From positions 1-41,960 of the forward strand of contig NZ_JAJUHW010000026.1 in NCBI RefSeq assembly GCF_029265695.1: a stretch of 41,960 nt of DNA, read 5' to 3'. This DNA is from Gracilinema caldarium (GTDB lineage: Bacteria > Spirochaetota > Spirochaetia > Treponematales > Breznakiellaceae). A model generated the notes under the pieces. It ran no database searches and was not told the DNA's origin. It saw only the letters and a program-made list of their open reading frames with translations. The position numbers and the translations under genes are program-made. Shown in pieces: positions 15,824 through 22,973 of the stretch (the stretch's first letter is position 1; each line of letters opens with the position of its first letter).

Positions 15824-16172
15824 ACGAAATAAAGGGTTCGATGGCGAAGAACGCGCTGCAGCCTACCTAGAATCCCAGGGCTTTAGGATAATAGCCCGCA
15901 ATTTCCGTTTTACAGGGGGCGAAATTGATATTATCGCCCAGCACGATGATACCCTTGTATTCATCGAAGTAAAAGCCTGGACATCCTTTGGTATAGAAAA
16001 TTTGGAATACGCTCTTAACAACCAAAAACAAGCCAGAATCATTAAAACGGCTAAGTTTTTTCTTGCAACCCATCGAGAATATAACAGTATGGCTTTGAGA
16101 TTTGATGTACTATTTATCGGAAAAGAAAGCATTCACCATCTTGCCTCAGCCTTTATGGAGCGTGTATTATGA
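15816..16172 (+). CDS. YraN-family (UPF0102) endonuclease-fold protein
   Basis: A 118-residue UPF0102 protein of the restriction-endonuclease-like fold. It starts at GTG-15816 ([30 protein letters not shown]), overlapping the HD-GYP gene by eight bases; a start at 15711 would be out of keeping with the family. Nuclease-type residues are seen in [22 protein letters not shown] (D...ExK) and the helix [16 protein letters not shown]. Relatives are thought to act in DNA or RNA repair or Holliday-junction processing but no function is established. It is commonly found near trmD-rplS-rnhB in many bacteria. Confidence 0.9.
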   Translation: MNRRNKGFDGEERAAAYLESQGFRIIARNFRFTGGEIDIIAQHDDTLVFIEVKAWTSFGIENLEYALNNQKQARIIKTAKFFLATHREYNSMALRFDVLFIGKESIHHLASAFMERVL

Positions 16173-16351
16173 TGGTTCAAACAGAGAACCACCAGAACAA
16201 CCACAAACTGGAAGAACTAAAACGGCTTATCAATGACGATCTGTATCTGGCAGGGGCGATACAGAGAATTGCCCAGGTTCTCAGTGAAGAGTTGTTGGAA
16301 GGACCAAAATCAGGAGCTATACATGGCAGAAAACGGCAGAGATGGATATAA
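16169..16351 (+). CDS. Small hypothetical protein, helical
   Basis: A 60-residue protein. Its ATG overlaps the yraN stop (ATGA, 16169-16172), and it ends 29 bases inside the next gene, so it fits translationally in the operon. The middle (KLEELKRLINDDLYLAGAIQRIAQVLSEELLEG) is an amphipathic helix pair; the last ten residues are basic. No membrane segment or known motif. The coding case rests on tight coupling at both ends; I do not recognise a family. Confidence 0.6.
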   Translation: MMVQTENHQNNHKLEELKRLINDDLYLAGAIQRIAQVLSEELLEGPKSGAIHGRKRQRWI

Positions 16352-16817
16352 CCGCCGGCGAAATAAATATAAAGATCGGGACCGGCAGCAAAACAAAGAT
16401 AAAGCACCGCAAAAGGCAGCACAGAAACCTGTAGATAAACCCCGGTTTGATAAACAAAAGGGAACGCTCATCGACCGGCCCCAATGGGTGCCGCCCAAAC
16501 TTGGCCAAAATCAGCTTCCCCGGTCCGAATGCCCCTATTGCGGGAAACCCCTTAATGACCTGTCGAGTGCGTTAACAGATCCGGTTTCACTTGCCCCGGT
16601 GCATTTCGATTGCGCCCTGAGACGAATCAGCGACCGGGAAAATCTGCAGGAAGGTGAGAGTCTCACCTACATCGGCGGCGGCCGTTTCGGGATCATTCAG
16701 TTCCCCAATCCGCAGGACACAACCCATTTTGTTATAAAACGGGTGATTCAGTGGGAAGATAAAGAAAAAAGAGCCCCCTGGCGCAGGACTGTGGCTGATA
16801 ATTTTTCGCAGACCTAA
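16323..16817 (+). CDS. Conserved-looking hypothetical protein with a possible zinc site
   Basis: A 164-residue protein from ATG-16323, with AGGAG eight bases upstream. Residues 1-60 are very basic and rich in R, K, D and N and probably disordered. A compact block follows: SECPYCGKPLNDL then PVHFDCALRRI, giving C-x2-C ... H-x2-C spacing that could bind one zinc, and a C-terminal beta part (LTYIGGGRFGIIQFPN, HFVIKRVIQWEDK). A basic tail plus a zinc knuckle suggests nucleic-acid or ribosome binding, but this is inference. It follows the 60-residue ORF in an overlapping frame and precedes the GGDEF gene. Confidence 0.7.
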   Translation: MAENGRDGYNRRRNKYKDRDRQQNKDKAPQKAAQKPVDKPRFDKQKGTLIDRPQWVPPKLGQNQLPRSECPYCGKPLNDLSSALTDPVSLAPVHFDCALRRISDRENLQEGESLTYIGGGRFGIIQFPNPQDTTHFVIKRVIQWEDKEKRAPWRRTVADNFSQT

Positions 16818-16845
16818 AGGGGTTTACCCTGCAAGGAAGGCCGTT

Positions 16846-17988
16846 ATGCAGGATACAGATGAATTCCTGAGCAACCCCAAGGTATTAAGCCAGTACAATC
16901 TCCTCCAGGAGCTCGGGGTTTTCCAGTACATCGACACCCTGAAAACACAGATCCGAAACGGCGAAGCCCTCATCAGTTCGGCAAAAAAAATACTGCATTG
17001 TACATCTATCGATGATATTTTAGAGAGTACAGTAAAAGAGATTTCAGACCGCTTTCTCCCCTCTTTTCTTATTTTCCTTTGGAAGCCGTCGAGTACCCAT
17101 AAGGATGTAGTAGTCCGGGGGTATAAAAATTTTAAGAATTTTGATCTTAATTTAAAAATTGAAGATTTATGCCCCTTCGAGGCCTTTTTTAAACAATATT
17201 CCCAGCCTATCAGCTTTGATTTGCTTGAATACCAGCTCAACAATCCGCAGCTAACCGATGACATGAAAGAATACAGCCCCGAGGTGGTAATTCCAATACT
17301 TGGGCCTTCGGGACTCTACGGAATGATCCTCGTGGGTTCCAAGCTGCTGGAAGAACAATATTCGCTGCAGGAACTGTCCTTCCTTGATAAACTCATGTCA
17401 TTTACCAGCCTGGCTATTCAGAATTTTATCCACTATCAATATTCGGTACGGGACGGAAAAACAAGCCTCTTTAATCATGGTTTTTTTATGATTCGGCTCA
17501 GGGAAGAAATAGCCCGTTCTTACCGTATCAATCAGCAATTTGCGCTTATCATTATCGATGTGGATAAATTTAAAGCATTTAACGATACCTACGGGCATCT
17601 TGCAGGAGACGCGGTGCTGGAAGAACTGGCCCGGACAATCCAGAAAAACCTGCGGAGCCAGGATATTCCTTCCCGTTTCGGCGGGGAAGAATTTACCGTA
17701 TTATTACCCGAAACAAACCGAGCCTCAGCCTGGGTGGTAGCTGAACGGCTAAGGAATGCGGCTCAAGCAATGCATGTTCATTGGGATCAGCCGCTGCCAC
17801 AGGTAACCATTAGTCTCGGAGTTGCACTGTTTGACGGGACAGAACAACTCGAACCGGAAGAACTGGTAAAACGGGCCGATGAAGCACTGTACCAGTCAAA
17901 AGCACGGGGACGCAACCGCACAACCGTATGGGGAGCAGGACTCCTCTATAAGACCCAGCAGCTTAAATCAAATCTCAAAATTAAATAA
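16846..17988 (+). CDS. GGDEF diguanylate cyclase with N-terminal GAF-like sensor
   Basis: A 380-residue cytosolic protein. Residues about 45-200 look like a GAF-type sensor (SSAKKILHCTSIDDILESTVKEIS ... VVIPILGPSGLYGMILVGSKLL). The cyclase domain (about 210-370) has DVDKFKAFNDTYGHLAGD (metal and substrate binding), RFGGEEFTVLLPETN (GGEEF active site) and an inhibitory I-site RSQD five residues before GGEEF. It is expected to make c-di-GMP from two GTP with feedback inhibition. Start follows AAGGAAGG. No transmembrane segment, so it senses an internal signal. Its last 21 bases overlap the end of the convergent RsbU-like gene. Confidence 0.93.
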   Translation: MQDTDEFLSNPKVLSQYNLLQELGVFQYIDTLKTQIRNGEALISSAKKILHCTSIDDILESTVKEISDRFLPSFLIFLWKPSSTHKDVVVRGYKNFKNFDLNLKIEDLCPFEAFFKQYSQPISFDLLEYQLNNPQLTDDMKEYSPEVVIPILGPSGLYGMILVGSKLLEEQYSLQELSFLDKLMSFTSLAIQNFIHYQYSVRDGKTSLFNHGFFMIRLREEIARSYRINQQFALIIIDVDKFKAFNDTYGHLAGDAVLEELARTIQKNLRSQDIPSRFGGEEFTVLLPETNRASAWVVAERLRNAAQAMHVHWDQPLPQVTISLGVALFDGTEQLEPEELVKRADEALYQSKARGRNRTTVWGAGLLYKTQQLKSNLKIK

Positions 17989-19182
17989 TAAAAACGACAT
18001 ATCGTCCTGTTGTGGCACCCCTTCTCTAAACAGATCGATCTGCTCAGCTAAACGCTCAGTAAGCAGTTGGCCATCTCCCGACAAGGATAGCAGCAGTTTC
18101 TTAAGCCGTTCTTCTCCGAATTCTTCCCCCACCCCATTAATCTGCTCAGTAATACCGTCGGTATACACAAAAAGCCGGTCTCCCTGCTGCAGCTGAAGTC
18201 CCATAAGAGAGGGCGACACATCTCCTTCTATTCCGATAGGTATATTGAGCAAACGGCCCTTAATAGGCCGTATATGCCTATTCCGGATTAAATACACATG
18301 GGAATGCCCCATATCGGCGCACAGCAATTTTGAATGCTCTGGATCAAAGATCATAAAAAAGCCGGTGAGGTATTTTTCCATATGGAAGGTCGATACAATA
18401 GCTTTATTAATGGTCACAATAAGGTCCCTCAGGCCCCGCCTAAAATCATAGGTCCGCAGCATACCCCAAAGCATAGAAACAATGAGGGATGCAGAAACGC
18501 CCTTTCCCGAAACATCACAGAGGGTAGCAAAGAGCATTCCATTTTGAATTTCCTGCATAAAATAAAAATCCCCGCCCACCCCTTTTGCGGATCGGGACCA
18601 GCCAACAACAGAATAACGGCTTCCCTCAATCTTTGTGGTGGACAAAAGCCGTTCCTGTATCCTGCCGGCCAGCTCTATATCATTTCTGGTAATGGTAGCA
18701 AGATATTCGTTCAAATCATACAGGGAAAATATCCCCTGAAAAATACCGTTTTCATCAACAAGGGGATAATATTTATTGGGTTTTCCTATCTCTCCCGTAT
18801 CGCTTGTAACTTTAGAATTCTCTTCGTCCTTTCGGTGAATCTGCTGGGCTACGGTTAAAGAATTTTGCCGTCCGTCAAAGGGTGAGACATGGGTAAGCAA
18901 TTCTTTTATTAGACTCCGCTGCAGAACTTCCCGGCCGAAGGGCTTACCAACCAAAGAAAATAGGGCCTCCCGTTCAACAATTCCAAGGTACCGTCCTGCC
19001 CTGTCTACCACCGCGAAGACCGCAATCTCTGGGTGTAGCTGCAATTCATCAGTCAGATCAAGGACCTTGACCGATGCCGGCGCATACCACAGATATTTTG
19101 CAATATTTAAAATTGAGTTGGAGTAGCGTCTCTGTGGATTGGTTTGGGAAAGAATTGTTTCCCTAGCTTCTAAAGTTTTCAT
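17968..19182 (-). CDS. PP2C/SpoIIE-type serine phosphatase (RsbU-like) with CBS-pair sensor
   Basis: A 404-residue protein if started at ATG-19182 (MKTLEARETILSQTNPQRRYS); an ATG at 19206 or further upstream is possible and none has a good ribosome site. Residues about 30-170 read as two CBS-type repeats (VFAVVDRAGRYLGIVEREALFSL and KYYPLVDENGIFQGIFSLYDLNEYL). The C-terminal PP2C domain has GVGGDFYFMQEI, LCDVSGKGVSASLIVSML, DMGHSHVYLIR, VYTDGITEQIN and QDDMSFLLF, so the metal-binding aspartates are kept. Enzymes of this type dephosphorylate STAS anti-anti-sigma proteins. Divergent RsbV- and RsbW-like genes make that role likely. I recall TP0218-TP0220 as the same trio in T. pallidum. Confidence 0.9.
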   Translation of the reverse strand: MKTLEARETILSQTNPQRRYSNSILNIAKYLWYAPASVKVLDLTDELQLHPEIAVFAVVDRAGRYLGIVEREALFSLVGKPFGREVLQRSLIKELLTHVSPFDGRQNSLTVAQQIHRKDEENSKVTSDTGEIGKPNKYYPLVDENGIFQGIFSLYDLNEYLATITRNDIELAGRIQERLLSTTKIEGSRYSVVGWSRSAKGVGGDFYFMQEIQNGMLFATLCDVSGKGVSASLIVSMLWGMLRTYDFRRGLRDLIVTINKAIVSTFHMEKYLTGFFMIFDPEHSKLLCADMGHSHVYLIRNRHIRPIKGRLLNIPIGIEGDVSPSLMGLQLQQGDRLFVYTDGITEQINGVGEEFGEERLKKLLLSLSGDGQLLTERLAEQIDLFREGVPQQDDMSFLLFNFEI

Positions 19183-19294
19183 AGCATAACCAGATTCGCA
19201 TATCATTGTTAAAAGAATATTAGACTTATCTTTTTTTACGGTTTTCTCACATTTCTTTGATAGTTTTTTGACAGTAGTACTTTTAATTACAGCC

Positions 19295-19636
19295 ATGGAA
19301 ACTATGGATATGATAGACAAGAACCATGGCTGGTATTCACTGGCGATCAGCGGAGACGTGGATCTCTATTCCGCGGCGGATTTACTTAAAAAGACTCAGG
19401 AAATTCTGCAGCAGAATATTTCGCACCTGCATATTGACTGCTCCCGAGTCAATTACCTCGATAGTTCTGGAGTGGGCACCATTATTCGAACCATGCAGGC
19501 CGCTAAAACAAAGGGCATTAAAATAACCTTTTCGGGTATCCAGGGAACTCCGCGAAGGGTCCTTTCCATGGCAAACATTCTGCCCATCATCACGGAAGCG
19601 GCCCCGCCGCATCAGAAACAGGAGACCCGTTCATGA
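19295..19636 (+). CDS. STAS-domain anti-sigma factor antagonist (RsbV/SpoIIAA-like)
   Basis: A 113-residue STAS protein. The phospho-serine loop is VNYLDSSGVGTIIRTMQAAK, matching the D-S-S-G-x-G signature around residues 47-55. The first part (WYSLAISGDVDLYSAADLLKKTQEIL) is the canonical strand-helix opening. In partner-switching systems the unphosphorylated form binds the anti-sigma kinase and frees its sigma factor. Start choice among ATG-19295, 19304 and 19310 is unclear; a TTTAAT lies seven bases before the first, with no Shine-Dalgarno. It overlaps the RsbW-like gene by four bases. Confidence 0.9.
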   Translation: METMDMIDKNHGWYSLAISGDVDLYSAADLLKKTQEILQQNISHLHIDCSRVNYLDSSGVGTIIRTMQAAKTKGIKITFSGIQGTPRRVLSMANILPIITEAAPPHQKQETRS

Positions 19637-20178
19637 AACAGCTTATAGTACGGAAGCTCATTGTTGATGAACATAACGAGCTCTTCGATGCCCAGGGCAT
19701 GCGGTATATTGAATTCCCCAGTGACTACCAACGGATCCGGGAATATACTGCTCTCGTTCTTAAAGACTGTCCCGAAGAATTCATGGAAGGGAACCTCTTG
19801 GAACAGCAGCTTTCTGAAATTATTAAAAACGGAATAAAACACGGGAACAAAAAGGATCCAACAAAAAAGCTCAAGGTGTGGTACGACCTTCGCAAACGGG
19901 TCCGCTTCATTGTAGAAGATGAAGGCGAAGGATTTACTAACCTTGAAGAGTGGAACGAATATTACCGTAAACGGCAGGAAGCCCTGTACCGCGAAGACTT
20001 CGATACCTTTCTCAGTATGGCAAGCTACCGCGGTCCCCACAGTGAGGCGGATGACGGCGGTAACAGCCTTATTGCAGCCCTGGAATATTGGAACGGCGGC
20101 ATGATATACAATACAAAGAAAAATAAAGTCGGCGTCGTTCGCTGGTTCACTAACGGATCAGGCATCACCCATCAATAA
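19633..20178 (+). CDS. Anti-sigma serine kinase-like ATPase (RsbW-like, HATPase_c)
   Basis: A 181-residue protein with a Bergerat ATP-binding fold: an N-box in EQQLSEIIKNGIKHGNKKD (E-x3-N), the G1 box RFIVEDEGEGFTNLEEW (D-x-G-x-G), and a G2-like DDGGNSLIAAL near the end. The insert between the boxes is longer than in RsbW/SpoIIAB, with an RKRQEALYREDFDTFL helix. It should phosphorylate or bind the STAS partner encoded just upstream; GGAGACC precedes the ATG. No sigma factor is nearby, so the downstream target may be something else. A GC hairpin follows the stop. Confidence 0.87.
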   Translation: MKQLIVRKLIVDEHNELFDAQGMRYIEFPSDYQRIREYTALVLKDCPEEFMEGNLLEQQLSEIIKNGIKHGNKKDPTKKLKVWYDLRKRVRFIVEDEGEGFTNLEEWNEYYRKRQEALYREDFDTFLSMASYRGPHSEADDGGNSLIAALEYWNGGMIYNTKKNKVGVVRWFTNGSGITHQ

Positions 20179-20179
20179 A

Positions 20180-20199
20180 GCCCCCGGTTCAGAGGGGGC
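20180..20199 (+). terminator. GC-rich hairpin after the RsbW-like gene
   Basis: GCCCCC (20180-20185) pairs with GGGGGC (20194-20199) around an eight-base loop, directly after the stop codon. There is no T-run, so it may be a weak or Rho-aided terminator or a 3'-end stabiliser. Confidence 0.4.
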
Positions 20200-20307
20200 C
20201 TCACTTCATCACGCGGTGGCATTTCTCAGATAAATCACCTCATCAGGGGCTCCCCCTCGCCACACGGCCATTCGTAACGCAACCCCTCGCCAGGGAGCCT
20301 GTTTTTT

Positions 20308-20316
20308 TGCTACAAT
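20308..20316 (+). promoter_or_regulatory. Extended -10 promoter of mtnN-luxS
   Basis: TG-C-TACAAT is an extended -10 element; no good -35 is seen. The predicted start is near 20323, leaving a leader of about 16 bases that holds AAGGAG (20327-20332) before the GTG start. Confidence 0.45.
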
Positions 20317-20338
20317 GACAGCCAGAAAGGAGCCCAGC

Positions 20339-21049
20339 GTGATAGGAATTATAGGAGCAATGGAAGCGGAGGTAGAGCTTCTGCGTTCTGCCATGAAGGA
20401 CCTCAGAGAGACACGTATCGGGTCTTTTACATTTTATACAGGCCGCATACAGGATAAAGAAACGGTCCTGCTCCAATGCGGTATCGGTAAGGTACAGGCC
20501 GCCGTCGGCTGCGCCCTCTTGCTGCAGCATTTTAAGCCCCAATGTATTATCAACACGGGGTCCGCAGGGGGTATCGCAGCGGGCCTGCACTTCGGCGATG
20601 TGGTCATTTCAGAGGGGCTCCTCTATCACGACGTGGATGTGACCGCCTTCGGCTATCTCCCGGGGCAGCTCCCCGGACACCCCCAAATTTTCGCAGCCGA
20701 CGGCGGCCTGCAAAGCAAGGCAGAACAGGCGTTACAAACCCTTAAAGAACGGGGCCGCCTGCCCGATAGCCTCAGTTACCAAAAGGGAATCATCGCATCA
20801 GGAGACATCTTTATGCATGAGCCAGAAAAGATTATACAGCTCCGGAAAACCTTCCCCCAGGTAAAGGCCGTCGAAATGGAAGGAGCAGCCATAGCCCACT
20901 GCTGCACCCTTTTTTCTACACCCTTTTTGGTACTCAGGGCCCTCTCGGACATCGCCGGGGAAGAATCACCACTTAAGTTTGATGAATTTCTTCCCATAGC
21001 TTCCCGCCATTCAAGCGAAATCGTCATGGAGCTCATGCTTCAGCTTTAG
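20339..21049 (+). CDS. mtnN: 5'-methylthioadenosine/S-adenosylhomocysteine nucleosidase
   Basis: A 236-residue MtnN (Pfs). GTG-20339 is chosen over the ATG at 20315 because the family begins with IGIIGAMEAEVELL and AAGGAG lies six bases upstream. Conserved parts: the catalytic-region glutamate of GAMEAE, TGSAGGI (about residues 71-77), the VEMEGAAIAHCC ribose/base site and RALSDIAGEESP with the catalytic Asp. It cleaves adenine from methylthioadenosine and S-adenosylhomocysteine, yielding S-ribosylhomocysteine, the substrate of LuxS encoded 16 bases downstream. Confidence 0.95.
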   Translation: MIGIIGAMEAEVELLRSAMKDLRETRIGSFTFYTGRIQDKETVLLQCGIGKVQAAVGCALLLQHFKPQCIINTGSAGGIAAGLHFGDVVISEGLLYHDVDVTAFGYLPGQLPGHPQIFAADGGLQSKAEQALQTLKERGRLPDSLSYQKGIIASGDIFMHEPEKIIQLRKTFPQVKAVEMEGAAIAHCCTLFSTPFLVLRALSDIAGEESPLKFDEFLPIASRHSSEIVMELMLQL

Positions 21050-21065
21050 CATAAGGAGACCCGCA

Positions 21066-21542
21066 ATGGAAAAAATTGCCAGTTTTACCGTGGACCACAC
21101 TAAAATGAAGCGGGGCGTCTTTGTGTCCCGCAAAGACCGTTTTGGCGACACGATTATCACCACCATCGACATCCGCATGAAAGAACCCAACCGGGAGCCC
21201 GTACTCGACGTACCCGCATCTCACACCATTGAGCACCTGGGGGCAACCTTCCTCCGGTCCCATCCCCAGTGGGGAAACCGGGTCGTCTACTTCGGCCCCA
21301 TGGGCTGCAGAACCGGTTTTTATGCCCTCTTCGAAGGAAACCTATCGTCTTTAGATATACTGAGCCTTATCACCGAAATGTACGAGTGGATTGCTTCTTA
21401 TATTGATGAAATTCCGGGTGCTCAGGCGGCGGAATGCGGGAACTGGCGGGATCATAACCTGGATATGGCACGGTATGAGGCGCTCCGCTTTCTGGATGTG
21501 CTCAAAAAGCCCCTCACGGAGAACCTGGAGTACCCGTCATAA
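21066..21542 (+). CDS. luxS: S-ribosylhomocysteine lyase LuxS
   Basis: A 158-residue LuxS. Metal ligands are seen in PASHTIEHLGATFLR (H-x3-H, about residues 53-57) and AAECGNWRDHN (Cys near 127); the catalytic Cys is in FGPMGCRTGFYALF (about 83). It splits S-ribosylhomocysteine to homocysteine and DPD, the precursor of autoinducer-2. A ribosome site AAGGAG lies in the mtnN-luxS gap. The gene ends 12 bases from the 3' end of a tRNA-Gly on the other strand, so readthrough would make antisense to that tRNA. Confidence 0.97.
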   Translation: MEKIASFTVDHTKMKRGVFVSRKDRFGDTIITTIDIRMKEPNREPVLDVPASHTIEHLGATFLRSHPQWGNRVVYFGPMGCRTGFYALFEGNLSSLDILSLITEMYEWIASYIDEIPGAQAAECGNWRDHNLDMARYEALRFLDVLKKPLTENLEYPS

Positions 21543-21546
21543 AACG

Positions 21547-21640
21547 CTGCCCCCTGGAGCGGCCGACGGGAGTCGAACCCGCGTCACGAGCTTGGGAAGC
21601 TCGGGTAATACCGTTATACGACGGCCGCTCCAGGGGGCAG
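21547..21640. repeat. 19-bp perfect inverted repeat enclosing tRNA-Gly
   Basis: Arm 21547-21565 is the exact inverse of 21622-21640. Seven of the pairs are the tRNA acceptor stem; the other twelve are formed by the 5' leader with the discriminator, CCA and 3' trailer. The precursor would have a continuous 19-bp stem. It may also act as a terminator-like end for luxS transcripts, though no T-run follows. Confidence 0.75.
21555..21628 (-). tRNA. tRNA-Gly (anticodon CCC)
   Basis: On the minus strand the seven-base acceptor GCGGCCG pairs with CGGCCGC; the D arm starts GTAT and the anticodon arm is CGAGC-TTCCCAA-GCTCG, with CCC at positions 34-36. The T arm is GCGGG-TTCGACT-CCCGT. Discriminator U and an encoded CCA end (21555-21557) are present. 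It decodes GGG. Length 74 with CCA. Layout is very like Escherichia coli glyU. Confidence 0.95.
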
Positions 21641-21702
21641 AATGTAGCAGCACTATACCTAAAAAACCATTTTTCTGTCAATACTGAGGCACTTTCAAAA
21701 CT

Positions 21703-21987
21703 CTAAAAATCCCGTTCTATCGCAAAACGCCGAAAGGAGCCTTGTGGCATAACCTTTCGCACGTGTACACGCTCAACACGGGCACCAGGAGGTCCCTTAT
21801 GCAGCCATTGCACAAATTGCTGTAATTGAGCGGGCTCCCCTTCTGCATAAAGCTCTACTGAGCCATCAGCGCAGTTTTTTACCCACCCTACTAGTCCAAA
21901 CCGGCCAGCCTGAGCTTGAGCGGAATACCGAAATCCAACGCCTTGAACAATACCAAAAATCTGGCATTCAACCGCTTCAGAAGGCAT
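21703..21987 (-). CDS. acyP: Acylphosphatase
   Basis: A 94-residue acylphosphatase. The phosphate cradle and catalytic Arg are in GIVQGVGFRYSAQAQA (about residues 12-27) and the catalytic Asn is in GLVGWVKNCADGSVEL (about 31-46). It hydrolyses acyl phosphates such as carbamoyl phosphate or 1,3-bisphosphoglycerate. Length is normal. GAGG is nine bases upstream. It follows two response-regulator genes after four bases, apparently in one operon, although a functional link is not obvious. Confidence 0.93.
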   Translation of the reverse strand: MPSEAVECQIFGIVQGVGFRYSAQAQAGRFGLVGWVKNCADGSVELYAEGEPAQLQQFVQWLHKGPPGARVERVHVRKVMPQGSFRRFAIERDF

Positions 21988-21991
21988 AGAA

Positions 21992-22357
21992 CTAGCCTCG
22001 CTGCTTTTTATCCCTTATTTCTGCAAGCATGGCAGCCATTTCGGCATAATCAAAGGGTTTGTACACCACCGGGTAAGTTATTTTAAAATCGGGCTTTAAG
22101 TAACCAGAGGTAATAATAACATCAAGGTTAGAACAAAAGGTATTTAAGAATCGGATCCAGTAATCACCGCCAAATATATCCATCCGGTAGTCCGATACAA
22201 TGACATCAACCTTTGTATCCAATAGTATTTTAATAGCCCCAACTCCATCGGAGGATACGAGCACCGTAAAGCCCTTGGCTTTGAGATAATCCCTCAGGGA
22301 CAGACGAATGTCATCATCATCTTCAACTAAAAGTACGATAAAATCAGAATTACTCAT
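21992..22357 (-). CDS. Single-domain response regulator receiver
   Basis: A 121-residue REC domain without an output domain. Acidic pocket LLVEDDDDIRLSL, phospho-acceptor Asp in VDVIVSDYRMDIFGGDYW, the switch Thr in VIITSGYL and the Lys in VVYKPFDYAEM are present. The usual Met-Pro after the phospho-acceptor is RMDIFGG here, so the beta3-alpha3 loop is non-standard. It starts inside the HTH-REC gene (eight-base overlap) with AGGTATCC upstream. No histidine kinase is near; it may act as a phosphate relay. Confidence 0.9.
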   Translation of the reverse strand: MSNSDFIVLLVEDDDDIRLSLRDYLKAKGFTVLVSSDGVGAIKILLDTKVDVIVSDYRMDIFGGDYWIRFLNTFCSNLDVIITSGYLKPDFKITYPVVYKPFDYAEMAAMLAEIRDKKQRG

Positions 22358-22973
22358 GGATACCTACAGAGATCTTGGATAAAAGATCCTTTACCGTATT
22401 GATAATCGATTCAAAATCGAGGGGTTTTCCAAAAAAGGCATCGGCCCCTTCGTCTAAAATTGCCCGCTTTTCTTCGGGAATATCCAGGCCTGTCATGGCG
22501 ATGATAAAAGGCTTACCAAAGGCCGGATCTTCTTTAATTTTTTTGCACAATTTATGTCCATCAACCCCGGGGAGATCGATATCGAGGAAAATAAAACCGG
22601 GTCGAATGTCAGAAAGGGCCTTTCCCGCTTCGAAACCGTCATAGGCTTGGTGTACCGTGTAGTCTGGAAGCTTCTTTTCCAAGTATCTTCTTAATAAATC
22701 ATTAAGATCCTTATCATCATCCACAATAAGAATGGCCTTCCATTCTACTTCATCCTGCATAAGTTCATTTAACTCATCAGGAATCCGCATACCCCGTTCT
22801 TCCAGAAAGGTTTTTAAATCCTCTGCATAAACCCTATATTGACCACCCGGGGTGGTAAAGGCCTTAAGATACCCATTGCGAATCCAATTAATTGCAGTCT
22901 GATTAACTACACCGCAGATATTGGCAACTTCAAGAGCGGAAAATATGCGGATTTTACGACCATTTTTTGCCAT
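22350..22973 (-). CDS. HTH (MerR/excisionase-type) plus receiver-domain response regulator
   Basis: A 207-residue protein with reversed domain order: DNA-binding first. Residues 8-60 (IRIFSALEVANICGVVNQTAINWIRNGYLKAFTTPGGQYRVYAEDLKTFL) are a winged helix of the BldC/excisionase type. Residues about 80-205 form a REC domain with ILIVDDDKDLNDLL, the phospho-acceptor Asp in IFLDIDLPGVDGHKL, IAMTGLDIPEEK and FFGKPLDFESI. Most response regulators put REC first, so the layout is uncommon outside spirochaetes and some relatives. GAGGAAG precedes the ATG. Upstream lies a repeat-rich intergenic stretch. Target genes unknown. Confidence 0.9.
   Translation of the reverse strand: MAKNGRKIRIFSALEVANICGVVNQTAINWIRNGYLKAFTTPGGQYRVYAEDLKTFLEERGMRIPDELNELMQDEVEWKAILIVDDDKDLNDLLRRYLEKKLPDYTVHQAYDGFEAGKALSDIRPGFIFLDIDLPGVDGHKLCKKIKEDPAFGKPFIIAMTGLDIPEEKRAILDEGADAFFGKPLDFESIINTVKDLLSKISVGIHE

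Noticed and set aside
20179-20338. SAH or other riboswitch ahead of mtnN-luxS
   Set aside because: The extended -10 sits only about 23 bases before the GTG start, leaving no room for an aptamer in the leader.
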